Of a DNA stretch of 64,000 bases, positions 62,252-64,000 are shown one piece after another. Source of the stretch: Streptomyces typhae (GTDB taxonomy: Bacteria > Actinomycetota > Actinomycetes > Streptomycetales > Streptomycetaceae). The stretch spans positions 172,184 to 236,183 of the forward strand of contig NZ_WPNZ01000002.1 of the NCBI RefSeq assembly GCF_009755605.1. The letters run 5' to 3'. The notes beneath the pieces are model-generated. The model was not told the DNA's origin and ran no database searches. It was given only the letters and a program-made list of their open reading frames with translations. The translations under genes and the position numbers were made by a program. The first letter of the stretch is position 1; each line of letters starts with the position of its first letter.

Positions 62252-63871
62252 GTGGCCAGAACCCTCCTCGGCGCCCTCCTCAGCCGAACCGCCACCGCGA
62301 ACCTCCCCGTCCCTCTCGTCGGCCGCGCGGCCACGTACGGCGCGTACATGCAGCGCCGCGACGCCGAGGGCCAGATGCGCGCCATGTCCGCAGTCGGGAC
62401 CCTGTTCGCGATCGTCGACCGCACCTCGAACGCCACCGCGCTCGTGGACTGGAAGCTCTACCGCAAGGCCAGGTCCGGACGCGACGAGGACCGTGTGGAG
62501 GTCACCTCGCACGCGGCCCTGGATCTGTGGAACCGGCCCAACCCGTTCATGCCGCGGCAGGAGTTCGTCGAGTCCAGCACGCAGCACTACGACCTCACCG
62601 GCGAGACCGAGTGGGTCATCGCCCGGCGGCCCGGCGTGAGCATCCCGCTGGAGATGTGGCCGGTCCGTCCTGACCGCATGACGCCCGTGCCTGACCGGGA
62701 GACCTTCCTGAAGGGCTGGGTGTACACGTCGCCCGACGGCGAGCAGATACCCCTTGGCCTCGACGAGGTCATTCAGCTCCGCCGGCCGAACCCCTTGGAC
62801 CCGTACCGCGGGCTGTCGCCGGTGCTGTCGATCCTCCCTGACCTCGACACCAGCCGGTACGCGGCGGAGTGGTCGCGGGCCTTCTTCGTCAACAGCGCGC
62901 AGCCGGGCGGGATCATCGAGGTCCCGCAGGCGCTCTCGGACCAGGAGTTCGACGAGCTGCGCGAGCGATGGAACGAACAGCACCGCGGCGTCGGCAACGC
63001 CCACCGCGTAGCGATCCTGGAGCACGGCAAGTGGGTCGACCGCACCATCAGCCAGCGGGACATGCAGTTCGTCGAGCTGCGCGGCGCCACTGCGGACCGG
63101 GTCCGCGAGGCGTACGGGATCTCGAAGACGGCGATCGGTGACTTCGAGGACATCAACCGGGCCTCCGCGCTCGCGGCCAAGAGCTGGTTCGCCGAGCAGA
63201 TGACGATCCCCCGCCTGGAGCGGATCAAGGCCGCGCTCAACCATGAGCTCCTGCCCATGTTCGGGCGGGCCGCCGAGGGCCTGGAGTTCGACTACGAGAA
63301 CCCCGTCCCGCCGGACGCCGAGACCGAGGCGACCACGCTCACCGCGAAGGTCGGCGCGGCGGCGGCGCTGATCGAAGCGGGGGCGTACGGCCCGGCTGTG
63401 CTCGAAGCGTTCGACCTGCCGGAGATCCAGTTCGGCGCTCCCGGAGCCGACCCGGACCGGGAGCTCCTCATCAAGCTGGTGACCAGGGCCCCGCTGCTCG
63501 CCCCGACAATCTTGCCCATGTTGGGGTTCGACGTGCCGGAGAAGCCGACGACGGACGCGCCGCCCCCGCAGGACGAGCCCGCCCCCACGCCTCCCGCCGA
63601 CGACGAGCCGGTGGACGCATGGGGTACCGCCGTCGCCGGGCTCCTCGGCGAGGACGTCGAGGCCGCGATGCGGTACGAGGCCGTGGCCCACATCGACGAC
63701 AACACGTGCGGCCCGTGTGCGGACAACGACGGCCGCGTCTACCGCAACCGCGCGCAGGCCTACAAGGACTACCCGGGCGGCCGGGGCTACGTGAAGTGCG
63801 TCGGAGCCGAGCACGGCAACGAGTGCCGGTGCGTTGTCCGCAAGCGGAAGAAGACGAGGGACGACGAATGA
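62252..63871 (+). CDS. HK97-type portal protein fused to a MuF-like C-terminal domain
   Basis: 539 residues. The portal core shows TLFAIVDRTSNATALVDWKL, GLSPVLSILPDLDTSRYAAEW, NSAQPGGIIEVPQALSDQEF and FEDINRASALAAKSWFAEQM. After a Pro/Asp linker, residues ~465-530 (HIDDNTCGPCADNDGRVYRN ... CVGAEHGNECRCVV) match the Cys-containing end of phage Mu F-like minor head proteins. The fusion occurs in several actinophages. GTG at 62252 follows GGGGAGGG. Confidence 0.88.
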   Translation: MARTLLGALLSRTATANLPVPLVGRAATYGAYMQRRDAEGQMRAMSAVGTLFAIVDRTSNATALVDWKLYRKARSGRDEDRVEVTSHAALDLWNRPNPFMPRQEFVESSTQHYDLTGETEWVIARRPGVSIPLEMWPVRPDRMTPVPDRETFLKGWVYTSPDGEQIPLGLDEVIQLRRPNPLDPYRGLSPVLSILPDLDTSRYAAEWSRAFFVNSAQPGGIIEVPQALSDQEFDELRERWNEQHRGVGNAHRVAILEHGKWVDRTISQRDMQFVELRGATADRVREAYGISKTAIGDFEDINRASALAAKSWFAEQMTIPRLERIKAALNHELLPMFGRAAEGLEFDYENPVPPDAETEATTLTAKVGAAAALIEAGAYGPAVLEAFDLPEIQFGAPGADPDRELLIKLVTRAPLLAPTILPMLGFDVPEKPTTDAPPPQDEPAPTPPADDEPVDAWGTAVAGLLGEDVEAAMRYEAVAHIDDNTCGPCADNDGRVYRNRAQAYKDYPGGRGYVKCVGAEHGNECRCVVRKRKKTRDDE

Positions 63872-64000
63872 TCAACTTCCCCGCGAACCTCGCCTCGTTC
63901 GTCGCCCGGCAGCGGGAGCAGGCCGACAAGCAGCGCGCCCAGCTCGGCATCGAAGCTCGGTCCTGGTACCGCATCAGCAACACGGCGGACCCGGACGAGG
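63868..64000 (+). CDS. probable head maturation protease (start only)
   Basis: 44 residues are visible before the window ends. EARSWYRISNTADPDE resembles the N-terminus of ClpP-like prohead proteases, which normally follow the portal. ATG at 63868 overlaps the portal stop by four bases. Confidence 0.65.
   Translation, partial: MINFPANLASFVARQREQADKQRAQLGIEARSWYRISNTADPDE

Larger units (their letters stand above)
30535..64000. mobile_element. integrated prophage (left part; right end beyond window)
   Basis: It begins at the tRNA-Val attL core with a tyrosine integrase directly inside, then repressor/Cro switch, excisionase-like gene, recombination and replication genes, and late genes (terminase, portal, protease). 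The gene order is that of a temperate tailed phage (HK97-type portal). Dense 4-bp stop/start overlaps throughout contrast with the spaced host genes at left. A Spd-like block at 54.5-57.5 kb is atypical for a phage. Confidence 0.9.

Overview
The window looks like Streptomyces (or a close high-GC actinomycete) chromosome. Base composition is very GC-rich with G/C in nearly every third codon position, GTG and TTG starts are common, and many gene types are streptomycete favourites: an XRE/TPR regulator next to a HATPase, a DUF6879 protein, a GT87-PAP2 fusion, a DUF2637/Spd-like membrane protein, a WhiB-like protein and a DUF6221 protein. No rRNA gene or CRISPR array is visible.

Region 1 (1 to about 26.0 kb) is ordinary chromosome with loosely ordered single genes: a glycosyltransferase-phosphatase membrane fusion, a ProP-type MFS transporter, an O-methyltransferase, NAD synthetase (nadE), small conserved proteins, a regulator/HATPase pair, a GNAT acetyltransferase, a DHA2 drug exporter fused to a MarR-like domain, a peptidoglycan-binding membrane protein, a HAD phosphatase, a TMEM165/GDT1 cation exporter behind a yybP-ykoY (Mn2+) riboswitch, a secreted HNH nuclease, a PhoD phosphatase, an FAD/NAD(P)-binding protein, a DoxX protein behind an iron-box-like site, a Cu/Zn-SOD-like protein and a DedA protein. 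Intergenic gaps carry short tandem repeats, including three copies of a 104-bp unit and a 17-bp inverted repeat that recurs 20 kb away.

Region 2 (26.0 to 30.1 kb) is an accessory regulatory patch: a flavoprotein, a small membrane protein, an XRE/TPR regulator, two paralogous proteins of unknown function around a Cys-rich mini-protein, and a convergent XRE protein.

Region 3 (30.5 kb to the right edge) is the left and middle part of a prophage integrated at the 3' end of a tRNA-Val(UAC) gene. The attL core (30535-30580) is followed by a tyrosine integrase, a lysogeny switch (repressor leftward; Cro-like and excisionase-like genes rightward), and a long, tightly overlapped rightward early operon. 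That operon encodes RecE-like exonuclease, RecT-like annealing protein, DnaQ-like exonuclease, Hjc-like resolvase, HNH proteins, a WhiB-HNH fusion, GIY-YIG nuclease, a replication initiator that may contain the origin, a J-domain protein and a MazG-like protein. It ends at a strong terminator at 51.7 kb. After a small leftward cluster (51.9-53.5 kb) comes an unexpected block resembling the spd spread genes of Streptomyces conjugative elements (54.5-57.5 kb), then lipoprotein, endonuclease VII-like, HTH and WYL genes, and the start of the late region (small and large terminase, portal-MuF fusion, probable prohead protease) running off the edge. The right attachment site and the complete tRNA-Val lie outside the window.

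The points most worth a second look are the helically phased decamer arrays shared by attL and the lysogeny promoter, the initiator gene with embedded iteron-like/IR/G4 sequences, the WhiB-HNH fusion, the Spd-like block inside a tailed-phage genome, and a small operon gene interrupted by one in-frame amber codon.
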